A stretch of 39,284 nucleotides of DNA from Desulfobacteraceae bacterium. Lineage in GTDB: Bacteria; Desulfobacterota; Syntrophobacteria; Syntrophobacterales; Syntrophobacteraceae. Shown here in pieces: positions 23,404 to 31,218 of this stretch. How positions within the stretch are numbered: the first letter of the stretch is position 1; each line of letters begins with the position of its first letter. The stretch is taken from the NCBI GenBank assembly GCA_021372635.1, contig JAJFUA010000153.1, positions 1 to 39,284 of the forward strand, in the 5' to 3' direction. The position numbers were made by a program, and so were the translations under genes. A model generated the notes under the pieces. The model was given only the letters and a program-made list of their open reading frames with translations. It had not been told where the DNA came from and made no database searches.

Positions 23404-23876
23404 AACTCCCCTCCGATACGATTCTTGGAACGTGTCCCCGTGGGCAGGGTCGACTGTCCATGCCCGCCCGCTATTCACCGTTTTGCCGTTAGGTGAATAT
23501 AAGGTGAAAGTATGACGGACGTCAAGAGAAATCTCCTGGTGCCGCGGGCGGGGAGGAGGGAATGCCGACTCAGTGTTTTTGGGAACCGCATCGGCTCTGG
23601 ACCGTTCTCGAGAACCGTCCGATCCATGGCGTGATTCTCGACCCCACGATCCTTTCGAAACTTTTATTGGACAATCGCGCGGCAGTACGCTAGTAGTGTG
23701 CCATTGTTTCACTATTTCTCACACATGCCGATGTGCGTGTCCAGTTGAGCGAAACAGGCCTCAACACCCCCGTTCCCTTTGCTGATGTTTGATTCTTTCA
23801 CCATGGGTATTCGTTCACCGAAATGGCATCGGCCTGTGTGCAGCCGCAGGTTACCCATTCTGGAACGGAGTCCTCC
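23404..23876. other. 473-nt intergenic region between divergent genes
   Basis: It separates the hypothetical gene (minus) from the truncated GAF-like gene (plus). I see no confident promoter pair, RNA gene or repeat in it. Confidence 0.4.
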
Positions 23877-24324
23877 ATGAGAAACGATCTCAACGAACTT
23901 GTTTTCAGCACCATGGCGTTGGGAGACCGCGTCGAGAACATTGGCGACCTTTACAGCGCCGCTCTCGAAGAGACCAGGAACACCCTGGGTTCCCAGGAGG
24001 GTCTGCTTTTTCGCCGCAGGAGCCACAACTGTCCGTGGAAACTCGTCGCATCGAATTCGGATGTGAACGGGATCCTCCTGAAGGACGATTCCCATATTTC
24101 CTGCGGGTTCCGTCTCCTCCGGCCGATGCCTTCCGAGCCGGTCGTAAACCGTCGTGGAAGGGCCGTGCAACTGGTCCTTCCCCTGAAACGCTTCGAACCG
24201 CCCGATTTCACTCTTTCTCTGGTCTGGAGAACCGATCCGCCCCTTCACCTGCTGGACGAGCGGGACCTGCTGACCGGCTTCGGTCAGAAACTCGGCTTCT
24301 ATTTCGGCTGGAAAGAGTCGCTGC
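23877..24324 (+). pseudogene. Truncated GAF-like sensor protein gene
   Basis: From ATG 23877 (GGAG 6 nt upstream) about 148 residues read as a GAF-type ligand-binding domain: LYSAALEETRNTLGSQEGLLF, WKLVASNSDVN, AVQLVLPLKRFEPPDFTLSLVW, HLLDERDLLTGFGQKLGFYF. At about 24325 the protein character is lost. The open frame runs on for 17 more codons in sequence that codes, in another frame, for a phage endolysin piece. A full-length protein would be expected to continue into an output domain, so the gene seems cut by an ancient insertion or deletion. The GAF call is moderate. Confidence 0.5.
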
Positions 24325-24330
24325 TGCGCC

Positions 24331-24547
24331 CTTCGACCAGATCGGGAATCAGAAGTTGGTGGATTGGCTCTTCAAAATGAGCGTTAACGTTGACCCGCTC
24401 AGTGATGGCAAGTCCGTCGTCGCCAAGTGGTTGCAACGGGCTATGGGCCTGAAGGATGATGGAGTAATCGGCCCGAAGACCCTTGGCGCCATTGCCGCGT
24501 GCAAGGACATCCCCGATCTCATCAATTTCCCCTTTCACTTAACCTGA
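24331..24547 (+). pseudogene. Phage endolysin fragment (GH108-type, peptidoglycan-binding part)
   Basis: The frame reading PFDQIGNQKLVDWLFKMSVN then DGKSVVAKWLQRAMGLKDDG and VIGPKTLGAIAAC matches the C-terminal half of phage N-acetylmuramidases of the GH108 (secretion-activator/DUF847) type, especially the VDGVIGPKT signature. The catalytic N-terminal half is missing and the GAF-like gene joins it at about 24325. Its stop codon (TGA 24545-24547) is the first triplet of the Mu-like end sequence, so the 3' end also appears cut, by insertion of the prophage. It is therefore a remnant of an earlier phage, truncated on both sides. Confidence 0.62.
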
Positions 24548-24722
24548 GAAAAACTGAAGAACCCTGAAGAGCCTTGAACCGTGCGGTTATAACGGCGCGA
24601 AGGCAAAGTGAGAAAATTGCCGGGAATGATCCATTTTTCGCAGGCAATATGAGAAAATTGGATGATCTATGAGACCGGGTCCGATGGGTCAGATCGTTTT
24701 TTCAGACAATCTGAGAAAAATG
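24545..24722 (+). repeat. Four copies of a Mu-end-type transposase-binding site
   Basis: TGAGAAAA occurs at 24545-24556 (TGAGAAAAACTG), 24609-24619 and 24650-24660 (both TGAGAAAATTG), and 24712-24722 (TGAGAAAAATG). The inner ones are preceded by GCAA or ACAA. Offsets are 0, 64, 105 and 167 nt. Phage Mu's left end likewise packs three MuA sites into about 175 bp. The element probably begins with 5'-TG at 24545. Confidence 0.68.
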
Positions 24723-25168
24723 TCGCGCAGCAGGGCCAGAAGTTCGTCGGCCGAGGAGGCAATGCGGCTGCAGCAGCCCTGGATCATGGCGTTGACGCGG
24801 GCGCCGTCGCATTCGCCGCCATTGCGGTGATCGGTGCGGATTCCGATGATTCGCGATTTGTCAGCGTGGAGACAATAAAAATAGCCTATTTCCCAGGCCG
24901 TGCCGTCATCGACCATGGGACCATCCAGGAGCGGCACAACCAGGTCGACCTTATCGAGAGCGTTCTTGCACCTGGCAAAGATGGCATCGATTGCGTTGCA
25001 GCCCATGGCAGCGATTTCACCTTCGGCGAACAGCTCCCAGGGCCAGATCGCTTCGACTGCAACACCAATCTCCAGCGCCAGGGCTTCAATGCGGCCCTTC
25101 AGCCTCGACATCCATTCACGCTCGGCCTCAGTGAACAGGGGACCCGCCAAGTAGATACTGATACTCAC
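24689..25168 (-). CDS. Nucleoside 2-deoxyribosyltransferase-like protein
   Basis: From GTG 25168 (GGAGG 4 nt upstream) the 159-residue protein reads SISIYLAGPLFTEAEREWMS, the nucleotide-binding start of nucleoside 2-deoxyribosyltransferases. It later has DLVVPLLDGPMVDDGTAWEIGYFY, which includes the catalytic-Glu motif (D-G-T-A-x-E-x-G). Such enzymes exchange bases on deoxynucleosides; relatives cleave nucleotides or NAD. It sits between the phage end sites and the repressor, on the repressor's strand, a usual spot for lysogenic-conversion genes in Mu-like phages. Its stop overlaps the innermost end site. It may salvage nucleotides or modulate host defence; that is inference. Confidence 0.83.
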   Translation of the reverse strand: MSISIYLAGPLFTEAEREWMSRLKGRIEALALEIGVAVEAIWPWELFAEGEIAAMGCNAIDAIFARCKNALDKVDLVVPLLDGPMVDDGTAWEIGYFYCLHADKSRIIGIRTDHRNGGECDGARVNAMIQGCCSRIASSADELLALLRDIFLRLSEKTI

Positions 25169-25190
25169 AATACCTCCAATAAAAAAAGAT

Positions 25191-26006
25191 CTATTCGAAT
25201 TCTTTTCCAGCCCAGCGGACGTGAGCCAGCACATAATCCTGAATACGCTTTTCCGAGTCCAAGATGAAATCGAATGGTCGATAGACTCCGACGTTGTCGG
25301 ACATGCAGATGAGGCGCGTCCGTCCGTCACTGTTCAAGCTCACGGCCAGGCGCTTTATCGAGGTGGCTCCATCCGGCATGGTCACCAGATAGATGTCCCC
25401 GGTCTTAACCTGCATTCGCTCCGGTTCGTATGTGTCCACCAGCACCGATTCACCGTGATTGATCGTCGGGGTCATCGAATCACCGCGAACTTTCACCATA
25501 TAGAGCAGCTTGTGCCTTTTCGGCGATCTACCCACCAGCCTATCGATCCACCACTTCTTGAAGGGGAAATGATCCGCAATTCCTTCGAAAATGATCTCTC
25601 CTTCAGGCCCGCCCCTGACCCAGGATTCGAGCATAGGCACCAGGACATAATCTTCAGAGGAAAGGCATGTGGTTGTGCCTTCTTCGCGTGAAGGTGTCAC
25701 ATGGTCTTGGAGACGCATGTTTCCGATTCCATAAAGAACCCAGTCGGCAGAGATTCCGAAATTTTCGGAAACCTCTATGATCCACAACGAAGGAATTTGT
25801 TTTTTTGTTCTTGCAGACGAAATAGTTTGTTGACTAAGGCTCAATGCACGAGCAAGTTTTGCGTCACTGTCAACGTTCAATGCCATCCAAAGACGCTTCA
25901 TTCGCTCAGAAAAGCGGTTCGCAGCATCCGCATCCTGCTGCGAACCATGCCCCGAACCGACACCTTCCTGCTGCGAACCATCTATTTCACCGTTTATTTT
26001 AGTCAT
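25191..26006 (-). CDS. Phage C-type repressor (HTH + S24 LexA-like peptidase)
   Basis: This 271-residue protein has an N-terminal helix-turn-helix around residues 35-80 (DAKLARALSLSQQTISSART). The C-terminal S24 domain has the serine in VRGDSMTPTI and the lysine in GATSIKRLAV. This is the layout of CI/LexA-like phage repressors that keep lysogeny and are inactivated by RecA after DNA damage. The first 30 residues are Gln/Gly-rich. It is divergent from the early operon, with 128 nt between them that contain a strong early promoter. Phage Mu's own c repressor lacks a peptidase, so this relative is probably SOS-inducible. The host lexA lies only 2.5 kb away. Confidence 0.9.
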   Translation of the reverse strand: MTKINGEIDGSQQEGVGSGHGSQQDADAANRFSERMKRLWMALNVDSDAKLARALSLSQQTISSARTKKQIPSLWIIEVSENFGISADWVLYGIGNMRLQDHVTPSREEGTTTCLSSEDYVLVPMLESWVRGGPEGEIIFEGIADHFPFKKWWIDRLVGRSPKRHKLLYMVKVRGDSMTPTINHGESVLVDTYEPERMQVKTGDIYLVTMPDGATSIKRLAVSLNSDGRTRLICMSDNVGVYRPFDFILDSEKRIQDYVLAHVRWAGKEFE

Positions 26007-26060
26007 TTTATCTAAACCTAAAAAATAGTAACATTAGCTGCCATGAACCAATTTTTTCGT

Positions 26061-26089
26061 TTGACAAGCTACAAACTAAATCGTACTAT
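26061..26089 (+). promoter_or_regulatory. Early promoter of the prophage
   Basis: TTGACA (26061-26066), a 17-nt spacer and TACTAT (26084-26089) form a strong sigma-70-type promoter in an unusually AT-rich stretch between the repressor and the first early gene. Repressor operators are expected here; I cannot define their consensus. Confidence 0.75.
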
Positions 26090-26134
26090 CCTGTAAAAAA
26101 GTTAACACACAGCCGAAAGATACGGGAAAATTGT

Positions 26135-26602
26135 ATGGCGATCAATGGCAATTATAGAAAAAATTCCAGACATGCCGGAAGGCAGCTCCACATCCGCGAT
26201 CAACTCGCACTCGATCCCACTGACTACTTGAAAATTGCCATGGCGGAATCACTCAAAAATTGCCAGCGATCCCGCGAACAAGTAGTCGACGAAATCAACC
26301 GCCTGGCGGTGATCGCCGGGATCACCACCGAAGGCAAGGCACAGAAAATCTCGGTGGCCGTCCTCGACAAATGGGTCGCCCGCTCGGCCCACGCGCACAT
26401 CATCCCGACCAGGTATCTCCCGATTTTCTGCCAGGTGACCGGCTCCCTGCTTCCGCTCCAGGCCCTCATGCCTGCATCGTTCGGCGCCGAGATCGTCTCC
26501 GCCGAAGACGCCGCGCTCCTCCAGTGGGCACGAGTCGAACAGGAGCGCCGGCGCCTCCAGAAGCAGTCGAAACACCTGGCCCGGGAAGCCGGCATCGAAT
26601 AA
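26135..26602 (+). CDS. Early phage protein, putative DNA-binding
   Basis: This 155-residue protein is in the position of Mu ner. It is rich in basic residues. The middle, YLKIAMAESLKNCQRSREQVVDEIN-type helices followed by KAQKISVAVLDKWVARS and RYLPIFCQVTGSLLPLQAL, resembles a family of Mu-like early proteins with a divergent helix-turn-helix. The start has no strong ribosome site (GGGAAAA at some distance). It is the first gene after the early promoter at 26061-26089 and is followed 10 nt later by a small HTH gene. Probably a transcription regulator; the family is recognised only loosely. Confidence 0.7.
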   Translation: MAINGNYRKNSRHAGRQLHIRDQLALDPTDYLKIAMAESLKNCQRSREQVVDEINRLAVIAGITTEGKAQKISVAVLDKWVARSAHAHIIPTRYLPIFCQVTGSLLPLQALMPASFGAEIVSAEDAALLQWARVEQERRRLQKQSKHLAREAGIE

Positions 26603-26612
26603 GGGGCAGCGC

Positions 26613-26807
26613 ATGCAGCGAATCGAAATCAAAAAGTGGCTCCTCGACCAGGGCCTCACGCAGACAGCCATAGCACGGGAAGCTCGCGTCTCGTCGGCCC
26701 TGGTTTCTCTCACTTTGCAGGGAAAGCGGAAGAGCCCGCAGGTCATCCAGGTGCTCCTCGCCCGCGGATGCCCCGAAGAACTCATCCTCCAGGAGGAGGC
26801 GGCTTAA
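26613..26807 (+). CDS. Small helix-turn-helix protein 1
   Basis: This 64-residue protein is almost entirely one HTH: IKKWLLDQGLTQTAIAREAR, then VSSALVSLTLQGKRKSPQVIQ. It resembles Ner/Cro-like regulators that turn early transcription down. The next ATG follows its stop directly (TAAATG), giving coupled translation. The adjacent gene is a second small HTH protein of similar architecture, so the pair may arise from duplication. Confidence 0.78.
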   Translation: MQRIEIKKWLLDQGLTQTAIAREARVSSALVSLTLQGKRKSPQVIQVLLARGCPEELILQEEAA

Positions 26808-27074
26808 ATGTCTCTCTACGAAAACCTCCGGCAGCTCAAGGCTTTGATGGTCCTTCTCGGGATCAAACAGACGGAAGTTGCCTCCCGCGCCCGTGTGACC
26901 CGGCAGATGGTTTCCGCGGTCCTCTCCGGCCGGAAGAAGTCCTGGCGCGTCATGGCTTCGGCCAGGCGCCTCGTGGACAAAAAGCTCAAAGGAAAAAACG
27001 GCGGTTCGCCCGAAAGGTTGACAAGTAAACCTTTTGCGAAACAGCCCGACTCCCTTCCCGGAGATCGCAAATGA
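26808..27074 (+). CDS. Small helix-turn-helix protein 2
   Basis: This 88-residue protein has an HTH at residues ~10-50 (LMVLLGIKQTEVASRARVTRQ, MVSAVLSGRKKSW) and a basic, probably disordered tail. The sequence TQTAIAREARVSSALVS of the preceding protein aligns with KQTEVASRARVTRQMVS here. It overlaps the transposase start by 4 nt (ATGA), so repressor-like proteins and transposase are made from one message. Likely a Ner-type control protein for early genes. Confidence 0.75.
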   Translation: MSLYENLRQLKALMVLLGIKQTEVASRARVTRQMVSAVLSGRKKSWRVMASARRLVDKKLKGKNGGSPERLTSKPFAKQPDSLPGDRK

Positions 27075-29251
27075 AATCCGAACTCAGCGCCAAGGAAATT
27101 GCGGACATCCTGGGAATCACCCCCCGAGCCGTACAAAAGCGCGCCGCGAAGGAAAAATGGGACTTCCGGGAACTGGCCAACGGCAGGGGCGGCGGATCGG
27201 TCAAGCTCTACCGCTTCGCCTCCTTCCCGAAGGAACTCCGCGACACGATCTCCGACCGCGAGCTGCAAGAAACCCTGAAAGCCGTCCCCTCCGTGATCGA
27301 ATCCTCTCCGACGCCGGTGCTTCGGCATGCCTCTCCCGTAGCGCAGGCGATCGTTCCCGAAAAATCCGATAAAATCGGCCGAGCCAAATACCTCCTCGTC
27401 GAAGCATGGCGAAACGTCGTCGCCTCCCAGCCCCGGGGCCGGAAAGACGAAGCCACCTCGGCCTTCCTCCTCGCCTACCGCACCGGGCGGCTCCTTCCCG
27501 ACGTCCACCGCCTTCTCGGAGACGTCTCCGCGCCGACCTTATACCGCCTCGACAAGAAACTCCGCGACTCCGGAAACGACTACCTGGCCGTCTCGGACGG
27601 CCGCGGAGGCTGGAAAAAGTACGGCACGACCAAATGGAAGCCGCGCGAACTCTCGATGGAAGCACAAAAGTACCTCCTCGCCTGCTACCTCGATCCGAAG
27701 CGTCCCACCGTTATCGAATCGATTCATGCGGCCCGGATGCTCCTCGCCAAACGCGGCCTCGAAGAACCCGCCCACGAATCCGCCTGGCGCCGCTGGCTCA
27801 AAGACTTCGAATCGCGCCACCAGCACGTGACCGTCCTCGCCCGCGAAGGCGAAAAAGCCTACAAGGACCTCTTCGGCCCCTACATCACCCGCGACTCCTC
27901 CCTGCTCGAAGTCGGACAGGTGCTCGTAGCGGACGGCCACACACTCAACTTCCAGGTCCTCCACCCGCAGACCGGCCGCCCGGCGCGCATGACCCTCATC
28001 GCATGGTTCGACTGGGCCTCCCGCTACCCCGTGGGCTGGCAGCTCATGCCCACCGAAAACACCGTCGCCATCTCCGCCGCCCTGCGCATGGCCATCGAAA
28101 CCCTCGGAAAATTCCCGCAGGCGGTCTACATCGACAACGGCAAGGCCTTCAAGTCGCGCTACTTCACCGAAACCTCCCCCGATCTCGCCGAACTGACCGG
28201 CCTCTACGCCCGCCTCGGCATCGCCACGGTCTTCAGCACGCCCTACAACGCCAGAGCCAAAGTGATCGAACGGTTCTGGCTGACCCTCGGCGTCCAATGC
28301 GAACGCCTCATCCCGAGCTACTGCGGCTCGTCCATCGACGACAAGCCCGCCTGGATGGCCCGGAACGAAAAATTCCACAAAGCCTGGCACGAAGCCAAAA
28401 CCCGGAACTGGATTCCGACCATCCGGGAAGCCGCGCACCTCCTCTCCATCTATTTCAACTGGTACGTCCGCGAGCCCCACGACGGCCTCGGAGGCAGAAC
28501 GCCTCTCGAAGTCCTCGATTCCGGCCGCGGCCCCGGAGTCGACACCGCGGCCCTCGACCGCCAGTTCCTCTGGGCGCAGACCGCGACCGCCACCCGCTGC
28601 CGGGTGACTCTCATGGGCATCGACTATGAATCCGACTGCCTCCACGGGATCTCCGGCAAAATCACCGTCCGCTATGATACGGCCGACCTTCGGACCATCC
28701 ACTGCTACCTCCCGGACGGCCGCTACCTCGGAGACGCCTCGCCCGTCCAGGCGCTGCACCCCCTGGCGAAACTCTTCGGAAACGAAGTCTGCGTCGACCA
28801 GCTGAAGGCGGCCCTCAAGAGGCAGCGCAAGCTCGCCCGCGACACCAAAGAAAACCTCCTCGCCCTCGGAGCCGCCCCCGACCATGCGGAAAGCCTCACC
28901 GCGCTCCCCTGGACGCAAAAAATCGCCGTCCTTCCGGGAGGCCGCACCGCCGACGCGCCGCCCCTGTCCCCAGCGGAAGAAAAACGGTTGTCGCTCGTCT
29001 GCGCCCGCGCCGAAGCCGAAGAACCCGCCTCCGGCCCCGAACGCCCCGAATGGTTCCGCTCGGAAGCCGCCCGCTATGAATGGTGCTTCCGGGCTCGCTA
29101 CCAGCACCGCTTCACACTCGACGACGAAGACGCGGCCTTCATGGCCTATTTCGAACACACCCGCGAATACGCCGAAAACTACCGGCAGCGCTACGAAGAC
29201 TTGAAGGAACTCTACACCCTGAACGGAATCGCCTGTCTCCACGTCCAATAA
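27071..29251 (+). CDS. muA: MuA-like DDE transposase
   Basis: This 726-residue transposase catalyses integration and replicative transposition of the phage. Residues 1-60 are the Mu-type winged DNA-binding domain (ELSAKEIADILGITPRAVQK). A second DNA-binding part follows to ~270. The RNase H-like core has D288 (VADGH), D355 (YIDNGKAF) and E400 (KVIERFW) as the likely DDE triad. The D288-D355 spacing of 67 equals that of phage MuA; the D-E spacing is shorter. A beta-barrel and C-terminal domain for MuB contact follow. Length is somewhat above the 663 residues of MuA. Start overlap with the HTH gene and immediate linkage to MuB support the call. Confidence 0.94.
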   Translation: MKSELSAKEIADILGITPRAVQKRAAKEKWDFRELANGRGGGSVKLYRFASFPKELRDTISDRELQETLKAVPSVIESSPTPVLRHASPVAQAIVPEKSDKIGRAKYLLVEAWRNVVASQPRGRKDEATSAFLLAYRTGRLLPDVHRLLGDVSAPTLYRLDKKLRDSGNDYLAVSDGRGGWKKYGTTKWKPRELSMEAQKYLLACYLDPKRPTVIESIHAARMLLAKRGLEEPAHESAWRRWLKDFESRHQHVTVLAREGEKAYKDLFGPYITRDSSLLEVGQVLVADGHTLNFQVLHPQTGRPARMTLIAWFDWASRYPVGWQLMPTENTVAISAALRMAIETLGKFPQAVYIDNGKAFKSRYFTETSPDLAELTGLYARLGIATVFSTPYNARAKVIERFWLTLGVQCERLIPSYCGSSIDDKPAWMARNEKFHKAWHEAKTRNWIPTIREAAHLLSIYFNWYVREPHDGLGGRTPLEVLDSGRGPGVDTAALDRQFLWAQTATATRCRVTLMGIDYESDCLHGISGKITVRYDTADLRTIHCYLPDGRYLGDASPVQALHPLAKLFGNEVCVDQLKAALKRQRKLARDTKENLLALGAAPDHAESLTALPWTQKIAVLPGGRTADAPPLSPAEEKRLSLVCARAEAEEPASGPERPEWFRSEAARYEWCFRARYQHRFTLDDEDAAFMAYFEHTREYAENYRQRYEDLKELYTLNGIACLHVQ

Positions 29252-29269
29252 CTGAAAGGGGGGAACCGC

Positions 29270-29998
29270 ATGAAAAACGTTTTTCTCGAAACCGCAAACG
29301 TCCGCGCCTTCCGCGAAGCCCTCTCCGTTCTCGAAGACATCGAAAAGGGCCAGCCGGGCCTCGGCGTCGTCTGGGGCAGGGCGGGGCGCGGCAAAACCGA
29401 ATGCGCCCGCGAATTCGCCGTCCGCACCGGAGCCGTCTACCTGCGGGTCCTGGAAGACTGGACCCCGCGGGCCATGCTCTCGGCCCTCTGCCGCCAGTTG
29501 AACGGCTCGGAACCCAAAACGGTCGACCGGTGCAAGCGGATCGCCTGCGAGATCCTCGACCGCACCCGAAAGACCATCCTGGTCGACGAGGCCGACCGGC
29601 TCGATATGAAGCTCGTCGAACACTTCCGCGATCTCCACGACGAAGCCGGAATCCCCGTCGTCCTCATCGGGGAGGAACACCTTTTCCCCATGCTCAACGC
29701 TCGGCGCCGGCTCTGGTCGCGAGTCACCCAGACGGTGGAATTCGGCCCGATCACGGCCGAAGACATCATGCTCTTCGGCTTCAAGGCCGCCGAACTCAAA
29801 CTCGAACCCGCCGCCGCGCAAAAAATCGGAGGCCGATCGGGCGGAGATTTTCGCCTGGTCTGGCAGGACATCCGGGACCTGGAACAGATGGCCCGCGCCG
29901 CCGGCGCAAAGACCGCCTCCGCCGCCATGATTGATGCGCTCCCCGCCCGGAAGAGCGGCCCGACGCCCGAAAAACACCCCTTGAACGCCGGGAGGTAG
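29270..29998 (+). CDS. muB: MuB-like AAA+ ATPase (target selection)
   Basis: This 242-residue ATPase has Walker A GRAGRGKT (residues ~44-51) and Walker B TILVDEADRLD. It resembles MuB/TniQ-partner ATPases that bind target DNA and give MuA target immunity. It lacks the N-terminal HTH extension of Mu's own 312-residue MuB, so it is of the shorter type common in Mu-like phages. AAGGGGGG lies before the start, 18 nt after muA. MuB-family proteins polymerise on DNA in ATP form. Confidence 0.92.
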   Translation: MKNVFLETANVRAFREALSVLEDIEKGQPGLGVVWGRAGRGKTECAREFAVRTGAVYLRVLEDWTPRAMLSALCRQLNGSEPKTVDRCKRIACEILDRTRKTILVDEADRLDMKLVEHFRDLHDEAGIPVVLIGEEHLFPMLNARRRLWSRVTQTVEFGPITAEDIMLFGFKAAELKLEPAAAQKIGGRSGGDFRLVWQDIRDLEQMARAAGAKTASAAMIDALPARKSGPTPEKHPLNAGR

Positions 29999-30002
29999 AC
30001 TG

Positions 30003-30605
30003 ATGGCCAAAGACTCGATCTGCGAAAGAGTGCGCCAGTGCGCCGCGGCCTGCGGCGTCGTCACGCGGGCCCGGCTCCGGGAATCCCTCGGGCTTACCGC
30101 CGCCCAGGTGCAGCACGCCGTCGAAACCCTCGTGAAGCGGGGCCGGCTCAACCGGATCGGCAGGGGAGCCTATGAATTCCTGCCCGAAGCCGGCCGCCCC
30201 CGCGAAGCTCCCCCCGAAGACCGGATCTGGCACGCCATGAGGATCAGCCCGAAATTCTCCAGCTCCGAAATCGCCCGGCTCGCCGGGTCCACAACCTCCT
30301 GCATCTACAAACGCCTTCGCGTCTACCGCGCCGAAGGGCTCGTCGCCCAACTCGGCCGCCGCCAGGTGCCCGGAGGCGCCGAAAAGCTCTGGAGACTCAC
30401 CGCGAAAGGCCGGGAACACATCGAACGGCCCGCGGTCGACGACTTCAAACCCGATCCGCTCACCGTCGCCGTCGTGCGCCTGAACCGGTTCATCTGCACC
30501 GGGCAGGTCCGCTTCGTCGACGAACTGAAGGAATCCATCCGCCTCGCCGCGGAAATCGGCGACCGGCTCGCCGAACTGGAAAGGCGCATTTTGCAGGCAA
30601 TCTGA
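30003..30605 (+). CDS. Early phage winged-helix protein
   Basis: This 200-residue protein carries two predicted winged-helix units: residues ~5-60 (VVTRARLRESLGLTAAQVQH, AVETLVKRGRLNRIG) and ~75-140 (FSSSEIARLAGSTTSCIYKR, LRVYRAEGLVAQLGRRQVPG). GGGAGG overlaps the muB stop just before its start. It follows muB by 4 nt. Its stop codon lies inside a TGAGAAA site like those at the phage left end (30603-30612). It probably regulates transcription or binds replicating phage DNA; no closer family is recognised. Confidence 0.78.
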   Translation: MAKDSICERVRQCAAACGVVTRARLRESLGLTAAQVQHAVETLVKRGRLNRIGRGAYEFLPEAGRPREAPPEDRIWHAMRISPKFSSSEIARLAGSTTSCIYKRLRVYRAEGLVAQLGRRQVPGGAEKLWRLTAKGREHIERPAVDDFKPDPLTVAVVRLNRFICTGQVRFVDELKESIRLAAEIGDRLAELERRILQAI

Positions 30606-30612
30606 GAAACAG
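30603..30612 (+). repeat. Isolated copy of the phage-end motif
   Basis: GGCAATC precedes TGAGAAACAG here, close to the GCAAT-TGAGAAAA sites of the left end. It overlaps the stop codon of the upstream gene. It could be an internal transposase- or regulator-binding site, or chance. Confidence 0.35.
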
Positions 30613-30626
30613 AAGGGGGGAAGAAC

Positions 30627-30920
30627 ATGCGTCGAAAAAGAGGAAAGCGCAAGGAAATCGACCGGAACCTGGTGGTCCTGACCGACGGACTCCTCGACCA
30701 CCTGGCCGAACGCTTCCACGCTCGGGAATCCGAACTCCGGGGAGTCCTCCGCGTCACCTTCGCCCGGTACGTCGACCATCCGGAAGAATTCGACCGGCTC
30801 GCGCAAAAACTCCGCGGCGGCTGCGCCCTCCAAGGGGACGAAAAGTCGCTGTGCCTCACCGTCGTTTCTCCCGGCCTCGGCCCCGTCGCCTTTGTTCCTC
30901 GGCCGCTTGGAATCGGGTGA
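30627..30920 (+). CDS. Hypothetical early phage protein
   Basis: I do not recognise this 97-residue protein. It begins with a basic run, MRRKRGKRKEIDRNLVVLTD, then helical LLDHLAERFHARESELRGVL and VTFARYVDHPEEFDRLAQKL. A less structured tail follows. AGAAGGGGGGAAG precedes the start. It lies in the Mu semi-essential early region, where small genes of unknown function are usual. Confidence 0.6.
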   Translation: MRRKRGKRKEIDRNLVVLTDGLLDHLAERFHARESELRGVLRVTFARYVDHPEEFDRLAQKLRGGCALQGDEKSLCLTVVSPGLGPVAFVPRPLGIG

Positions 30921-30923
30921 CCC

Positions 30924-31208
30924 GTGAACGGGCGGGAAGATCGGCCAAAAGAACGCGTGAACCGGCTGTCGCGCCACTTCGTGGAACGCTGGACCCAGCG
31001 GGTGGGCGCCGCGCCGACCGTTGACGGAGTCAACCGGATCATCCAGTCGAGCAGCCAGATAAGGCACCGGAAAAGACTTTGGGAAGACTGCCCCGGTGGC
31101 GGCCTCCGCCCGTTCATTCAGCTCGCGGAGTTTCTCTACCGCCCGTCCGGGATCATCATCAAGGTGGACCAGCGAAGCGGCGTCGCCGTTACGGTCATCG
31201 CGCCGTAG
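30924..31208 (+). CDS. Hypothetical early phage protein
   Basis: This 94-residue protein starts at GTG 30924, four bases after the previous stop. It reads RLSRHFVERWTQRVGAAPTVDGVNRIIQSS, then RPFIQLAEFLYRPSGIIIKVDQRSGVAVTV. The HFVERWxxRVG opening recalls small Mu-like phage proteins found just before gemA, but no function is known. The gemA gene follows after 10 nt. Alternative starts are not evident. Confidence 0.62.
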   Translation: MNGREDRPKERVNRLSRHFVERWTQRVGAAPTVDGVNRIIQSSSQIRHRKRLWEDCPGGGLRPFIQLAEFLYRPSGIIIKVDQRSGVAVTVIAP

Positions 31209-31218
31209 GAGTCCTCTC

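Noticed and set aside
27539..30151. 870-codon minus-strand open frame, and similar long antisense frames at 10392-12266 and 29796-31514
   Set aside because: They mirror well-supported genes (muA, phnA, early phage genes) in GC-rich DNA, have no family signature and show composition typical of antisense shadows.
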